Below are positions 1-8,218 of a DNA stretch of 25,372 bases, piece by piece (position 1 is the first letter of the stretch; each line of letters opens with the position of its first letter). The notes beneath the pieces were generated by a model that saw only the letters and a program-made list of their open reading frames with translations, was not told where the DNA came from and ran no database searches. Source of the DNA: Mogibacterium sp. (GTDB lineage: Bacteria; Bacillota_A; Clostridia; Peptostreptococcales; Anaerovoracaceae); the NCBI GenBank assembly GCA_017469325.1, contig JAFUGO010000069.1, forward strand, positions 1-25,372, in the 5' to 3' direction. Position numbers and translations under genes: made by a program.

Positions 1-2
1 AC

Positions 3-152
3 TTTCTTGATGACATGCTGGCGCAGGGGTTCTGCAGGCAGATTGACCTCGACAACGTGATCGAGGTCACATGCATAGAAGATATTGAAAAAGCGCTCGA
101 AAGCGCGGGTAAGACAGACGATACAAGGACTTCAAAGTACACTGATCTTTAA
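3..152 (+). CDS. C-terminal fragment of an unidentified protein (5' end outside window)
   Basis: An open frame enters from the window edge and ends at a TAA that overlaps the ATG of the next gene (TAATG, 150-154). The 49 visible residues are acidic and probably helical, ending in KSKYTDL-like polar sequence (visible end TSKYTDL). A segment reading VIEVTCIEDIEKALE faintly resembles the tail of some nucleotidyltransferases, but this is too short to identify a family. The stop/start overlap with the ABC exporter gene indicates translational coupling and a common operon. MarR-type regulators often precede such exporter pairs, but this tail does not look like one. Confidence 0.6.
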   Translation, partial: FLDDMLAQGFCRQIDLDNVIEVTCIEDIEKALESAGKTDDTRTSKYTDL

Positions 153-2263
153 TGAAGAATCTGTTTAAAACACTCATGCCTTATAAATGGACCGCATTGC
201 TTGTTCTGCTTCTCATGGCAGGACAGGCTTTTTGTGAGATGAGTCTTCCGCAGTACACGCAGGCTCTCATCGATACCGGCATCCAGAACAGAGGCATAGA
301 GCACATCGTACCTGAAGCCATCACGGTATCCGAATTCGAAGCCGCTTCTTCGGGAATGAGCGATGAAGAAGCATCGCTGTGGAGCGGCGCTTTTATAACA
401 GATCAGGCTGAGACCGGAGACTCCGGTACGGCGATATACAGAAGAAAAGAACTAAGCGAAGAAGAACTCGATTCTCTTGACGATTCTCTCCTGACTCCTG
501 TCGTGGCGCGCTACGCCGAAAAGAAAGGAGAGAGCATCGCGGATCTTGATGCCGGGACGGAAGAGAACGGAGAGCCTTCTTCAAACAGCAATATGCTGGC
601 GATGGGAATAGCCTACGCGGGCGACTGCGATGAAGAGGCAGGGCTCGACATACTCGCGATACAGAACGCATTCATGTTCAGGTGCGGCGGAATGATGCTC
701 CTTATGTCGCTCGCCGTCATGGGCTTCACGACTCTGGTCGCTCTGCTGGCCGCGAGGGTCGGAGCCGGGATAGGCAGGGATCTCAGATCGAGACTTTTCT
801 CGAACGTCATGTCATTCTCGAGCGCCGAGATGAACGAGTTCCGCACATCTTCTCTCATAACGAGAGCCACGAACGACATACAGCAGGTGCAGATGACATC
901 TACCATGATGCTGCGCATGATGCTCTTCGCGCCGTGCATCTGCACTTGGTCCATCATAAAGGTATACCAGACGCATGCTCACATGAATTTCGTCATCGTG
1001 ACAGGCGTGATCGCCATCCTTCTGATGGTGGGAACGGCCTTTGTGATAGCCATGCCTAAATTCAAGATAATGCAGACTCTCATCGATGCGCTGAACGCGG
1101 TCTCGAGAGAGATACTTACGGGCATACAGGTCATCCGCGCGTTCGGCCGTGAAAAGACTGAAGAAGAGCGCTTCGACAAGGCAAACACAGACCTTTACAG
1201 AAACCAGCTCTTCGTGAACCGCACCATGATCTCAATAACCCCGATACTGATGATAGTCATGTACGGCATATCGGTATGGATCACATGGGTAGCCGCGGAG
1301 AGGATAGATGCCGGCAGCATGCAGGTAGGCACCATGACTGCATTTATAGCGTATTCGATGGAGATAGTGTTCTCGTTCCTGATGATAGCCGGTATGGCGA
1401 TATTCATCCCGAGGGCAGGCATAGCAGCCGACCGTATCTATGAGGTCCTTAACACAGAGACCTCGATAAAAAACAGCGAAGATGCGGTATCCCTCGATGA
1501 GGCGGCAGATGCTTCGGGCCGCGGAGAGATCAGATTCGAGCACGTCACCTTCAGGTATCCCGATGCGGAGGAAGACATCCTCACGGATATCGACTTCACC
1601 GCAAAGCCGGGCGAGACCACGGCCATCATAGGCGCGACGGGCTGCGGCAAGACAACGCTGATCAACCTTATACCGCGCTTCTTTGAAGCGACGGAGGGCA
1701 GGGTCACGGTCGACGGGATCGACGTGAAAGACATAAAGCTTGAGTCTCTGAGAGATGAGATAGGCTATGTGCCGCAAAAGGGCATACTCTTCTCGGGCAG
1801 CGTGGCCGACAACATCCGCTGGGGCGATGAGGACGCGTCCGATGAAGAGGTAAAGCGCGCGGCAGAGATATCCCAGGCACTTGAGTTCATAGAAGAACGT
1901 CCGGACGGCTTCGAAAGGGAAGTCTCGCAGGGCGGAGCCAATGTGTCGGGAGGTCAGAAACAGAGGCTGGCCATAGCAAGGGCTGTCGTCAAAAAACCGC
2001 GCATCATGCTCTTTGACGATTCTTTCTCGGCACTCGATATGAAGACCGATGTGGCCCTCAGAAAAGCTCTTGCGGAATACACCTCCGAGAGCACCCGCAT
2101 AATAGTGGCGCAGAGAGTCGGCACTATACTCCACGCTGAGCAGATAATAGTGCTCGATGAGGGCAGGATAGTCGGAAAGGGGACCCACGCAGAACTCATG
2201 AAGAACTGCGATATATACAGAGAGACCGCGATCTCGCAGCTGTCGGAGGCTGCGCTTGCATAG
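152..2263 (+). CDS. ABC exporter half-transporter, degenerate-site subunit (membrane domain + ATPase)
   Basis: This 703-residue protein has an N-terminal membrane domain and a C-terminal ATPase domain of the type-IV (MsbA/Sav1866-like) exporter fold. It probably forms a heterodimer with the next gene product and exports an unknown substrate. Walker A is GATGCGKTT (about 494-502) and the signature is a normal VSGGQ (598-602). The catalytic glutamate after Walker B is Asp (LFDD, D623) and the H-loop histidine is Gln (VAQRV, Q654), so its own ATP site is expected to be weak or inactive. This is typical of asymmetric exporters such as BmrCD, TM287/288 and TmrAB. An insertion of about 130 mostly acidic residues (about 45-170) lies between TM1 and TM2, where the chain should be outside the cell. 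The start overlaps the stop of the upstream gene. The substrate cannot be read from the sequence; drug or lipid export is only a family-level guess. Confidence 0.93.
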   Translation: MKNLFKTLMPYKWTALLVLLLMAGQAFCEMSLPQYTQALIDTGIQNRGIEHIVPEAITVSEFEAASSGMSDEEASLWSGAFITDQAETGDSGTAIYRRKELSEEELDSLDDSLLTPVVARYAEKKGESIADLDAGTEENGEPSSNSNMLAMGIAYAGDCDEEAGLDILAIQNAFMFRCGGMMLLMSLAVMGFTTLVALLAARVGAGIGRDLRSRLFSNVMSFSSAEMNEFRTSSLITRATNDIQQVQMTSTMMLRMMLFAPCICTWSIIKVYQTHAHMNFVIVTGVIAILLMVGTAFVIAMPKFKIMQTLIDALNAVSREILTGIQVIRAFGREKTEEERFDKANTDLYRNQLFVNRTMISITPILMIVMYGISVWITWVAAERIDAGSMQVGTMTAFIAYSMEIVFSFLMIAGMAIFIPRAGIAADRIYEVLNTETSIKNSEDAVSLDEAADASGRGEIRFEHVTFRYPDAEEDILTDIDFTAKPGETTAIIGATGCGKTTLINLIPRFFEATEGRVTVDGIDVKDIKLESLRDEIGYVPQKGILFSGSVADNIRWGDEDASDEEVKRAAEISQALEFIEERPDGFEREVSQGGANVSGGQKQRLAIARAVVKKPRIMLFDDSFSALDMKTDVALRKALAEYTSESTRIIVAQRVGTILHAEQIIVLDEGRIVGKGTHAELMKNCDIYRETAISQLSEAALA

Positions 2264-2266
2264 CAG

Positions 2267-4171
2267 ATGGCAGAAAACGAAAAAGCAAAAAATGAATATG
2301 AAAGCGAAGACCGCGAAACTGCGCTGACGGGGCAGGGAGACGGAAAGCGCCAGAGAAGGCGCGGCGGAGGCCCGAGCAGCATACTCGCTCCGGGAGAGAA
2401 GCCTAAGAACTTCCGCAAGGCCATAGGCGACACGCTGAGATACATGGGCGGCTATAAATTTGCCATAGCTGTCGTTATTGTGGTGTCCGCGGTCGCGACC
2501 ATCTTTGAGACTGTCGGACCAAAAGTCATGGGGCGCGCTACCACGCTGCTCGCCGAGGGAGTCATGAACAAGATCCACGGCACGGGCGGCATAGATTTTG
2601 ATGCCATAGCAAAGGTGCTGCTGATGACCCTGGCTCTGTACTTTATAGGGGCCATCGCCCAGTATGTGCAGGCTCTCATCATGACAAACGTGACCCAGAA
2701 GATAGTATACAGGATGCGTAAGGATATATCCGAGAAGATAAACCGCATGCCGATAGGCTACTTCGAGCGCGTTCAGACCGGCGAGATACTCTCGCGCATA
2801 ACCAACGACGTCGATACGCTGGGGCAGTCGCTCAGCCAGAGCATTTCAAACTTCATATGGGCTATAATAAGCATGTGCGGTATAGTAGTGGTGATGCTGA
2901 CCATCAACGTCACCATGACTCTCATCGCGCTGCTCGTGATACCGCTTTCGGCACTCGTTATGGGGCTTCTCATCAAAGTGTCGCAGAAACACTTCGCGGC
3001 GCAGCAGAAGTATCTGGGTATAATCGACGGTCAGGTAGAAGAGACTTTCTCGGGCCACCTTGTCGTGAAGGCCTTCAACCGCGAAGGCGCCGTGAAAGAG
3101 GAATTCGACGAGTCCAATGAGATGCTGTATGAATCCGCATGGAAGTCGCAGTTCATGTCGGGACTCATGCGTCCTCTTATGAGGATAGTCAGCAATCTGG
3201 GATACGCTGCCGTAGTAGTTGCGGGCGGAGTGTTCTGCGTAAGAGGGGCCATAGGAGTAGGAGATATCCAGGCTTTCGTCCAGTACGTAAAGAACATAGG
3301 CCAGCCTATACAGGATATTGCGCAGATAATGAACCAGGTGCAGTCTATGGCGGCTGCCGCGGAGAGAGTCTTTGAATTCCTTGATGAGGAAGAAGAGATC
3401 GATGCTCCGGGTGCCGATGAAGAGATGGGCGAAGTAAGCGGCGCTGTGGAGTTCAGGCACGTGAAGTTCGGATATACCAAAGATCATCCTGTTATCAAAG
3501 ACTTCAGCGCCAGGGTAGAGCCTGGGCAGAAGATAGCGATCGTAGGTCCGACGGGTGCGGGCAAAACAACTATGGTAAAATTGCTCATGAGGTTCTATGA
3601 TGTGGATGGAGGATCCATAAGGATCGACGGCCACGACATCAGGGAATTCACCCGCAAAGAACTTCGCGATAATTTTGCGATGGTATTGCAGGATACATGG
3701 CTGTTCAATGGTACAATAAAGGAGAACATAGCTTACGGCAGGGAAGGCGCCACGAATGAAGAGATAATCAGCGCCGCGAAGACCGCCAAAGCGCATCATT
3801 TTATAAAGGCGCTTCCGGGAGGCTACCGCATGGTGCTGAACGAAGACGCAACAAATATCTCTGAAGGGCAGAGACAGCTCCTGACTATAGCCAGAGCGGT
3901 GCTCGCCGACAAACGGCTCCTGATACTCGATGAGGCGACATCCTCGGTAGACACCAGGACCGAAGAAGAGATACAGAAAGCAATGGACGCTCTGACAGAA
4001 GACCGGACGAGCTTCATAATAGCTCACCGGCTGTCTACTATAAAGAATGCCGAACTGATCCTCGTTATGGATCACGGCGATATAGTCGAACAGGGTACAC
4101 ACGACGACCTGCTCGCAAAGGGCGGGGTATACGCAGTATTATATAACTCACAGTTTGAAGAAGTTGGTTAA
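2267..4171 (+). CDS. ABC exporter half-transporter, consensus-site subunit (membrane domain + ATPase)
   Basis: This 634-residue partner of the preceding subunit begins 3 bp after its stop codon. A charged N-terminal tail (about 60 residues, including a KRQRRRGGGP stretch) precedes six membrane segments and the ATPase domain. Walker A is GPTGAGKTT (427-435), Walker B ends LILDEAT with the catalytic Glu at 556, and the H-loop histidine is present (AHRLS, H587). The signature is altered to ISEGQ (531-535). Together with the partner's D623 and Q654 this places all the degenerate elements in one composite ATP site, leaving the other canonical (this subunit's Walker motifs with the partner's VSGGQ). 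No good ribosome binding site sits at the usual distance, so translation is probably coupled to the first subunit. Confidence 0.94.
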   Translation: MAENEKAKNEYESEDRETALTGQGDGKRQRRRGGGPSSILAPGEKPKNFRKAIGDTLRYMGGYKFAIAVVIVVSAVATIFETVGPKVMGRATTLLAEGVMNKIHGTGGIDFDAIAKVLLMTLALYFIGAIAQYVQALIMTNVTQKIVYRMRKDISEKINRMPIGYFERVQTGEILSRITNDVDTLGQSLSQSISNFIWAIISMCGIVVVMLTINVTMTLIALLVIPLSALVMGLLIKVSQKHFAAQQKYLGIIDGQVEETFSGHLVVKAFNREGAVKEEFDESNEMLYESAWKSQFMSGLMRPLMRIVSNLGYAAVVVAGGVFCVRGAIGVGDIQAFVQYVKNIGQPIQDIAQIMNQVQSMAAAAERVFEFLDEEEEIDAPGADEEMGEVSGAVEFRHVKFGYTKDHPVIKDFSARVEPGQKIAIVGPTGAGKTTMVKLLMRFYDVDGGSIRIDGHDIREFTRKELRDNFAMVLQDTWLFNGTIKENIAYGREGATNEEIISAAKTAKAHHFIKALPGGYRMVLNEDATNISEGQRQLLTIARAVLADKRLLILDEATSSVDTRTEEEIQKAMDALTEDRTSFIIAHRLSTIKNAELILVMDHGDIVEQGTHDDLLAKGGVYAVLYNSQFEEVG

Positions 4172-4183
4172 ACAGAAAGGCAG

Positions 4184-5896
4184 ATGGACATGAGAAACTA
4201 CAGAGAAGAATACGAATACTGGCTCGCATCGGATGCTGTCGATGAGAAGACCAAAGAGGAGCTCAGAGCCCTCGAGGGAAACGAGGCGGAGATCGAAGGC
4301 AGATTCAAAGCTATGCTCACCTTCGGTACAGCCGGACTTCGCGGCATCATGGGAGCCGGCATCGGCTGCATGAATGTCTATACCGTAAGGTATGCCACCC
4401 AGGGACTCGCAAACCTCGTTATCGAAAACGGCGGACAGATCGGCGGAGACTCGAAGGAGGGCAACGGAGTAGCGATCGCACATGATTCGAGAAACAACTC
4501 CAGACTCTACGCAGAAGAGGCGGCATCGGTACTGGCGGCTAACGGTATCAAAGTATACATCTTTGATGACATGCGCCCTACACCTGAGCTTTCGTTCGCT
4601 GTAAGAGAGACCGGCTCGTTAGCGGGCATCAACGTGACCGCAAGCCACAACCCTAAGGAGTACAACGGATACAAGGCTTACTGGGCTGACGGAGCTCAGC
4701 TCGGACCTGAGCACGCCGACGTGGTATCTGCCGAGATCGCCAAGATCGACATCTTCAAAGATGTAAAGACGATGGACTACGACAAGGCTGTTGCCGACGG
4801 CATCATCGAGATACTCGGTGATGAGATGGATCAGGTATACATCAGCAAGGTCATGGAGACATCGATCACACATAAGTATATCGACCAGGTGGCAAAGGAC
4901 ATGAAGATCGTCTTCACACCTTTCCACGGCGCAGGCTACAAGCTGGTCCCTGAGATCCTCAGAAGACAGGGCTACGGAGCTATCATCCCTGTAGAAGAGC
5001 AGATGGTACCGGACGGCAATTTCCCTACGGTCAAGTCGCCTAACCCTGAGAATACAGAGGGCTTTGCTCTCGCGATCGAATATGCGAAGAAGTATGACGC
5101 AGAGCTCGTTATCGGAGTCGACCCAGACAGTGACAGATGCGGCTCGGTCGTAAAGGCCGGAGACGAGTACAAGATCCTCACGGGCAACCAGGAGGCATGC
5201 CTGATGATGGACTACATCTTCACGGTCAGAAAAGAGCTCGGCACGATGCCTGAGAATCCGTTCGTCTGCAAGTCCATCGTTTCTACCGTAATGGCAAACA
5301 GGATCGCCGAGTACAACAAGGTCAAGATGTACGAGGTGCTTACTGGATTCAAGTTCATCGGAGAAAAGATAAAGAATCTGGACGAGAACGGTGATGAGAA
5401 CTTCCTCTTCGGATTCGAAGAGAGCATCGGATTCCTCGGCGGCACATACGCAAGAGACAAGGACGCCGTATTCGCGGCTATGATGATGGCTGAGGTCGGA
5501 TGCTACTACAAGGCAAAGGGCATGTCAGTATATGACGGCCTGATGGCTCTTTATGACAAGTACGGATACTTCATCGAGAACACCGAGTCCACAGTATTTG
5601 AGGGCTTCGATTCCGCAGAGAGAAGAGAAGCGGTCATGGCTAACATCAGAGAGAACGCTCCTTCTGAGATCGGACTCAAGGTAAAGAAAGTTACGGATTA
5701 CCTCGGAGACGTTCCGGGATTCACAAAGAGCAACGTGCTCTTCTACGATCTTGAGGACGGCTGTGCGGTAGCAGTAAGACCATCCGGCACCGAGCCTAAG
5801 ATCAAGACTTACGTAATGGCACAGGGAGCTACCGAAGAGGAGGCTGAAGCCAACCGCAAGGCTATAAGAGAGGCAGTAAACGCTCTGCTGGCGTAG
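4184..5896 (+). CDS. Phosphoglucomutase/phosphomannomutase family enzyme (alpha-D-phosphohexomutase)
   Basis: This 570-residue cytoplasmic enzyme interconverts hexose 1- and 6-phosphates (most likely glucose), linking glycolysis to sugar-nucleotide and polysaccharide synthesis. All four family motifs are visible: the phosphoserine loop TASHNP (Ser154), the Mg2+ loop DPDSDR (D313, D315, D317), the sugar-binding GFEES (410-414) and the C-terminal phosphate loop RPSGTEPK (from R532). Length and sequence fit the Firmicute PgcA-like group. The AGAAAGG ribosome binding site lies only 3 bp before ATG 4184 and 9 bp before a second in-frame ATG at 4190, so the shorter start (MRNYREEY) is equally likely. 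Codon use (CCT for Pro, AGA for Arg, AAG for Lys) is more biased than in the ABC genes, suggesting high expression. Whether it acts on glucose only or also mannose is not decidable here. Confidence 0.93.
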   Translation: MDMRNYREEYEYWLASDAVDEKTKEELRALEGNEAEIEGRFKAMLTFGTAGLRGIMGAGIGCMNVYTVRYATQGLANLVIENGGQIGGDSKEGNGVAIAHDSRNNSRLYAEEAASVLAANGIKVYIFDDMRPTPELSFAVRETGSLAGINVTASHNPKEYNGYKAYWADGAQLGPEHADVVSAEIAKIDIFKDVKTMDYDKAVADGIIEILGDEMDQVYISKVMETSITHKYIDQVAKDMKIVFTPFHGAGYKLVPEILRRQGYGAIIPVEEQMVPDGNFPTVKSPNPENTEGFALAIEYAKKYDAELVIGVDPDSDRCGSVVKAGDEYKILTGNQEACLMMDYIFTVRKELGTMPENPFVCKSIVSTVMANRIAEYNKVKMYEVLTGFKFIGEKIKNLDENGDENFLFGFEESIGFLGGTYARDKDAVFAAMMMAEVGCYYKAKGMSVYDGLMALYDKYGYFIENTESTVFEGFDSAERREAVMANIRENAPSEIGLKVKKVTDYLGDVPGFTKSNVLFYDLEDGCAVAVRPSGTEPKIKTYVMAQGATEEEAEANRKAIREAVNALLA

Positions 5897-5906
5897 GAGA
5901 CTCCGC

Positions 5907-6989
5907 ATGAAACAAGACAAAGCCATGACAGCCATAGGCGTGCTGGGCATAGTGCTCAGCCTGCTGATGATGTCCGTGGGAAAGTTCATATACGGCGGCA
6001 TAACCCTGCTGTTCGCATTCGCGGTTTTCTGGAACCGCGGCGGTGGAAAGCGCAATGACCGCAGCATCTATGAGAAGATCGTAAAAACGGATCTCAGCAT
6101 AGAGGATATCTATGAGAAGCTGCGCGACGTCGAGACGCCTCTCGGGAAGGCATGGATCGCTGAGCACAAGGGATTCCCCGGTGACAGCATAGTATTCGGG
6201 CCGGGCATGTTCAGCGACTGTGTAGTGATATCGCCTCAGAAGGGCGGCGTCAACATCCGCAATATCACAAAGGCCGGTAATATCATCGGAAAAAAGGAAG
6301 ACGAGTACCGCTTTGACGGCATCATCGATACCGACGGTCTTGAGACGACTCCCGAGAGATATGCCGTGTTTGCGGCATTCAAGCTTACCGCTGTCGTCAT
6401 GACAACGGAGCTCTGCCGGATGATAGAAGAACTTTCAAAGAACGGTACGGCTCAGGTCCCGGCAGGTCTGGGTATGTTCAGGCTGCTTTACCACAACTCG
6501 GTCAACGGATGGTTCAGGGACGCTGACGGAAATGACGTCCTCGGGGTAGAAGCGTCATATGATCCTTTTGTGTCTAAGGTATCCGATGCCGACGGCAACG
6601 AGATGGCATCCATAGTGCCGCATGCGTTCAACAGAAACGGCAGGGTCAACGACCTGATGGGATATGCGATGTCGGCGGACGGAGAGCCTTACTGCGAAGT
6701 CAGAAGGTTCAAAGAAAACGGCAAGGAAGGCTTCGCCTGCGATACTCCGGACGGGGAGTTCAGAGCGGTCATCTTCCCTTCGTGCCTGAAGGCGAACGTG
6801 TCCTGCAACTACATCATCGAGCGCGACGGAAAGACCATGGCGGTGATCGGAGGCTCGCCTAATCTGCTGTTTGAGAATGAAGGATGGCAGCGCAGCGACC
6901 TCGTCCTGTCATACGATGACGATTATCTTGTGCTCTATGCGGCGCTTGAAACTTTTATTCTGACTATTAACTCGGGTTTTTTGAAATAA
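5907..6989 (+). CDS. Unrecognised membrane-anchored protein, 360 aa
   Basis: I do not recognise this family. The N-terminus has two closely spaced hydrophobic segments (about residues 7-23 and 28-42) followed by a basic, glycine-rich turn (NRGGGKRNDR), so it is probably a hairpin anchor with a cytoplasmic body. A helical segment (about 52-75) and a mixed soluble region follow. The last 120 or so residues read like successive beta-hairpins (EVRRFKENGKEGF, YIIERDGKTMAVIGG) and end in a hydrophobic stretch (DDYLVLYAALETFILTI). That arrangement is loosely reminiscent of tubby-C-terminal/LURP-one/scramblase-like domains, but this is only an impression. A ribosome binding site (TAGGAGA) overlaps the stop of the phosphohexomutase gene 10 bp upstream, so it is probably the last gene of that operon. 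A new promoter begins within its final codons. Confidence 0.8.
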   Translation: MKQDKAMTAIGVLGIVLSLLMMSVGKFIYGGITLLFAFAVFWNRGGGKRNDRSIYEKIVKTDLSIEDIYEKLRDVETPLGKAWIAEHKGFPGDSIVFGPGMFSDCVVISPQKGGVNIRNITKAGNIIGKKEDEYRFDGIIDTDGLETTPERYAVFAAFKLTAVVMTTELCRMIEELSKNGTAQVPAGLGMFRLLYHNSVNGWFRDADGNDVLGVEASYDPFVSKVSDADGNEMASIVPHAFNRNGRVNDLMGYAMSADGEPYCEVRRFKENGKEGFACDTPDGEFRAVIFPSCLKANVSCNYIIERDGKTMAVIGGSPNLLFENEGWQRSDLVLSYDDDYLVLYAALETFILTINSGFLK

Positions 6990-7009
6990 CAATATATGTA
7001 TGGTATTAT
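6981..7009 (+). promoter_or_regulatory. Sigma-A-type promoter for the USP-fusion gene
   Basis: TTGAAA (6981-6986) is followed after exactly 17 bp by TATTAT (7004-7009), preceded by TG at 7001-7002 (extended -10). The -35 box lies inside the last codons of the upstream gene. The predicted start near 7016 leaves a leader of about 35 nt with an AGAGGT ribosome binding site before ATG 7052. Confidence 0.75.
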
Positions 7010-7051
7010 TAGTCAGAAATATCTACCAGTAGTATTAAAGAGGTAATAAAG

Positions 7052-7984
7052 ATGAAGAAGATACTTCTTCCTGTTGAAGAAACTCAGCGCAGCCTCAAGG
7101 CCCTGCGTTATGTAAAAAAACACTATACACCTGAAGAGGCCGAGCTCGTTCTCATGATGACAGACGAGAGCCTCGGCTATTCGGTAAAGTCCGACGCAGA
7201 AGCCGCTGCTCTTAAAGAGATCGAAGGAAAACTCGATGATATCGCGGCATCTCTCGAAGGCTATAAGGTCACAAAGATTCCTGCAGTCGGAAAAGCCGGC
7301 GTCAGGATCACCCGCGCGGTCCGCGAGACCGGAGCCGACCTCATAGTAATGACTAAGTCCTCGCAGGAGGATATGCTCAGCTCCATAGGCACGACCGCAG
7401 AATACGTGATCAACAACGCACCTTGCGATGTTGTCATCGTAAGCGAACAGGTCAACGCACGCAACGAGTACAGAGGCCTTGTATTCAGAACGGCAAAGGG
7501 CACCGTAAACCTCAGAGGACAGCTCGGCGACAAACAGAGCGAGTGCATGCTCCCAAGCGTAAATCAGGACTGCATCTATCATATAGAGGTCACGGTCGGT
7601 AAGGTGAGATTCTTCCATACCGCTTACAATCCGGAGACACGCAACTGGGATCAGCCGCCTCTGCCGGGTCAGGAGGTAACGATGGATATCTCCGCCGGAG
7701 AGACCAGAGACATCCTGGTCAAGGCCGACAGCACAGACGGCAAGGCTGACCGCATCAGACTGGTCAACAGAGATATGAAGAAGGAAGCTGTATTCAGCTT
7801 CAGGATCTCAGCCGCACCGGCAGAAGAAGCAGGCAAAAAGAGAGAGCGTATCTCGATAGATACCGAGCCTCAGAAAGACCATTTCAAAAACCGCGCAACG
7901 CAGGAGGTGCCTCGTATCCCTGTAGACTTTGACGAGCCTGAAGTCCCTACATTCGTAACGGATAAGAACAGAGGCGCAGAATAA
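7052..7984 (+). CDS. Universal stress protein (UspA-like) domain fused to an unknown beta-rich C-terminal domain
   Basis: Residues 1-130 or so follow the UspA Rossmann-like pattern: a first strand MKKILLPVEET, then GADLIVMTKSS and IGTTAEYVINNAPCDVVIVSE, matching the conserved GxxAEYVxxxAPCPVLVV end of the domain. The ATP-binding motif (G-x2-G-x9-G-S/T) is degraded: the first glycines are replaced (SSQEDMLSSIGTT), so nucleotide binding is uncertain. Residues 140-250 form a domain I do not recognise, with alternating hydrophobic strands (CIYHIEVTVGKVRFFHTAY; DRIRLVNRDMKKEAVFSFRIS). A charged, proline-containing tail of about 55 residues completes the 310-residue chain. USPs are normally about 140 residues or tandem repeats, so this is an unusual fusion. 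No signal peptide or membrane segment is visible. It has its own promoter and precedes the SCIFF gene. Confidence 0.82.
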   Translation: MKKILLPVEETQRSLKALRYVKKHYTPEEAELVLMMTDESLGYSVKSDAEAAALKEIEGKLDDIAASLEGYKVTKIPAVGKAGVRITRAVRETGADLIVMTKSSQEDMLSSIGTTAEYVINNAPCDVVIVSEQVNARNEYRGLVFRTAKGTVNLRGQLGDKQSECMLPSVNQDCIYHIEVTVGKVRFFHTAYNPETRNWDQPPLPGQEVTMDISAGETRDILVKADSTDGKADRIRLVNRDMKKEAVFSFRISAAPAEEAGKKRERISIDTEPQKDHFKNRATQEVPRIPVDFDEPEVPTFVTDKNRGAE

Positions 7985-7993
7985 AGCGGCGGT

Positions 7994-8022
7994 TTGACAT
8001 AAAATAACATGAATGGTATCCT
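7994..8022 (+). promoter_or_regulatory. Strong promoter for the SCIFF precursor
   Basis: A perfect TTGACA (7994-7999) is followed after 17 bp by TATCCT (8017-8022), with TGG directly before it (8014-8016, extended -10). The predicted start is near 8029, giving a leader of about 28 nt. This excludes the upstream in-frame ATG at 8009 as the translation start. Confidence 0.8.
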
Positions 8023-8056
8023 ACATAGGAATTCAATATCATACGGAGGAATCAAA

Positions 8057-8206
8057 ATGAAGAGGATCAAAACCATCACAACAAGAGATATGGCTAAGTC
8101 GCAGATCACAGGCGGATGCGGTGAGTGCCAGACTTCATGCCAGTCTGCAAGCAAGACTTCGTGCAGCGTTGCCAATCAGCACTGCGAGCAGCGCAAAGAC
8201 AAGTAA
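8057..8206 (+). CDS. SCIFF-family ranthipeptide precursor, five-cysteine variant
   Basis: This 49-residue peptide is a RiPP precursor of the SCIFF family (six cysteines in forty-five residues). The N-terminal leader MKRIKTITTRDMAKSQ and the core pattern CGECQTSCQSA.KTSC....NQ.C are those of the family. Cysteines are at 21, 24, 28, 36 and 43; the expected fourth cysteine (position 32, normally in SACKTSC) is serine, codon AGC instead of TGC. The residue after Cys36, usually Thr, is also Ser (37). In the studied homologue CteA I recall the thioether joining Cys32 to Thr37, so both partners appear changed. A GG pair (19-20) precedes Cys21. Ribosome binding site CGGAGGA (8044-8050) is 7 bp from ATG 8057. 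It is followed by an attenuating terminator and its maturase. The function of SCIFF peptides is not well defined; quorum or regulatory roles have been proposed. Confidence 0.95.
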   Translation: MKRIKTITTRDMAKSQITGGCGECQTSCQSASKTSCSVANQHCEQRKDK

Positions 8207-8218
8207 GATTGCTTATGG

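Noticed and set aside
1232..4102. Long - strand frames (448 and 418 codons) opposite the ABC genes
   Set aside because: Antisense shadows of two motif-complete ABC genes; no signals or recognisable domains.
8009..8056. Upstream in-frame ATG that would lengthen the SCIFF peptide by 16 residues
   Set aside because: It lies within the spacer and -10 region of the SCIFF promoter, so it would not be transcribed; the family start is MKRIKTI at 8057 with a good ribosome binding site.
8057..8206. SCIFF gene as a pseudogene
   Set aside because: The frame, leader, ribosome binding site, promoter and maturase are all intact and five of six Cys are kept, so a functional variant is more likely than decay.
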